NCBI GenBank assembly: GCA_030377945.1
Contig: JAUCGD010000141.1
Location: 1-7,800 of the forward strand
Direction of reading: 5' to 3'
Length of the DNA: 7,800 bases
Source of the DNA: Desulfobacterales bacterium HSG17
GTDB lineage: Bacteria; Desulfobacterota; Desulfobacteria; Desulfobacterales; Desulfococcaceae
Shown in pieces: positions 7,449 to 7,800 of this stretch (positions within the stretch are counted from its first letter, which is position 1; each line of letters starts with the position of its first letter). The notes under the pieces were generated by a model, which was not told the DNA's origin, ran no database searches, and saw nothing but the letters and a program-made list of their open reading frames with translations. Position numbers and translations under genes: made by a program.

Positions 7449-7800
7449 TTATTCAACTCTGCCTGAAGTTTTCTCTATATGATCAATGATGATTTTCAGT
7501 TCTCTGTTTCCAAAAGGTTTGATCATGTATGACATTACATTGTGCTCTCTTACACGCAGTTCTGTCTTCTTTGAATTATTGGCTGTCATGGCCACTACCT
7601 TCAGTCCAGGCAATTTTTCCCTGAATTCCGGGATAAAATCGTATCCCATTCCGTCAGGGAGGAATACCTCAATGAAAACAAGATCAAAAGAATGATTGAT
7701 AATGGTGTTCAACCCATCACGGCCTGTTGAAACTGCTTTTGCATTATATCCCAGTTTATCGATTCCGGTTATAAGTTTTGAAACAAAGTTTTCATCATTG
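7449..7800 (-). CDS. Stand-alone response regulator receiver domain, 5' end outside window (Glu at the phospho-acceptor site)
   Basis: The reading frame is open to the right edge of the window, so the start is missing. A TTG at 7712 is only an internal codon of the receiver fold, because the frame upstream of it still reads as receiver sequence (ENFVSKLITGIDKLGYNAKA, then STGRDGLN). About 117 codons are visible and end in TAA, so the protein is a receiver with nothing after it: no DNA-binding or enzymatic output domain. The later receiver landmarks are present: LPDG after strand 3, the switch Thr in VAMTA, and the Lys in MIKPF. The residue expected to be the phosphorylated Asp is Glu in FIEVFLPDG (GAG at 7668-7670). 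A Glu there usually blocks normal phosphorylation or mimics it. The gene ends 45 bases before the hybrid kinase, same strand, so the two are probably cotranscribed and it may act with that kinase. Receiver identity is secure; the partner is inferred. Confidence 0.88.
   Translation of the reverse strand, partial: NDENFVSKLITGIDKLGYNAKAVSTGRDGLNTIINHSFDLVFIEVFLPDGMGYDFIPEFREKLPGLKVVAMTANNSKKTELRVREHNVMSYMIKPFGNRELKIIIDHIEKTSGRVE

Noticed and set aside
1..7800. CRISPR arrays, tRNA or rRNA genes, insertion sequences
   Set aside because: I saw no regularly spaced repeats, cloverleaf or rRNA-like sequence, transposase motifs or terminal inverted repeats on either strand.

Overview
The window is a block of signal-transduction genes. 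Every gene I can support lies on the minus strand, so the order of transcription runs from 7800 down to 1. Base composition is moderate and slightly AT-rich. The style of the genes suggests a Gram-negative, sensor-rich bacterium, most likely a Desulfobacterota (delta-proteobacterial) sulfate reducer such as a Desulfobacter relative. The style includes long hybrid kinases with several periplasmic binding domains, stand-alone receivers, and a HAMP receptor ending in a conserved coiled coil. This taxonomic guess is recall and inference, not a database result.

Layout in transcription order. (1) 7800-7449: the 3' part of a stand-alone receiver-domain response regulator that enters from the window edge; it has Glu where the phospho-accepting Asp is expected. 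(2) 7403-2946: a 1485-residue, BvgS-type hybrid histidine kinase. It has a signal peptide, one NMT1/THI5-like and two SBP_bac_3-like periplasmic binding domains in tandem, one membrane segment, then HisKA, HATPase_c, receiver and HPt domains. (3) 2945-2530: a region of about 415 bases without an intact gene. It holds a truncated receiver relic that closely resembles the kinase's own receiver, a possible 18-codon ORF with a good ribosome binding site, and a weak promoter overlapped by a perfect 10-bp inverted repeat. (4) 2493-1450: a secreted BMP/PnrA-family binding protein with no ABC transporter genes beside it. (5) 1424-45: a two-membrane-segment HAMP receptor with a long helical periplasmic domain and a C-terminal coiled coil but no kinase domain.

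How they may work together (inference). The first operon (receiver plus hybrid kinase) looks like a phosphorelay sensing small periplasmic solutes through three flytrap domains. The second operon (BMP protein plus HAMP receptor) looks like a soluble binding protein reporting ligand to a membrane receptor, as TorT does for TorS or LuxP for LuxQ. The partner kinase would be the next gene off the left edge or the large hybrid kinase upstream. No DNA-binding output domain is visible in the window.
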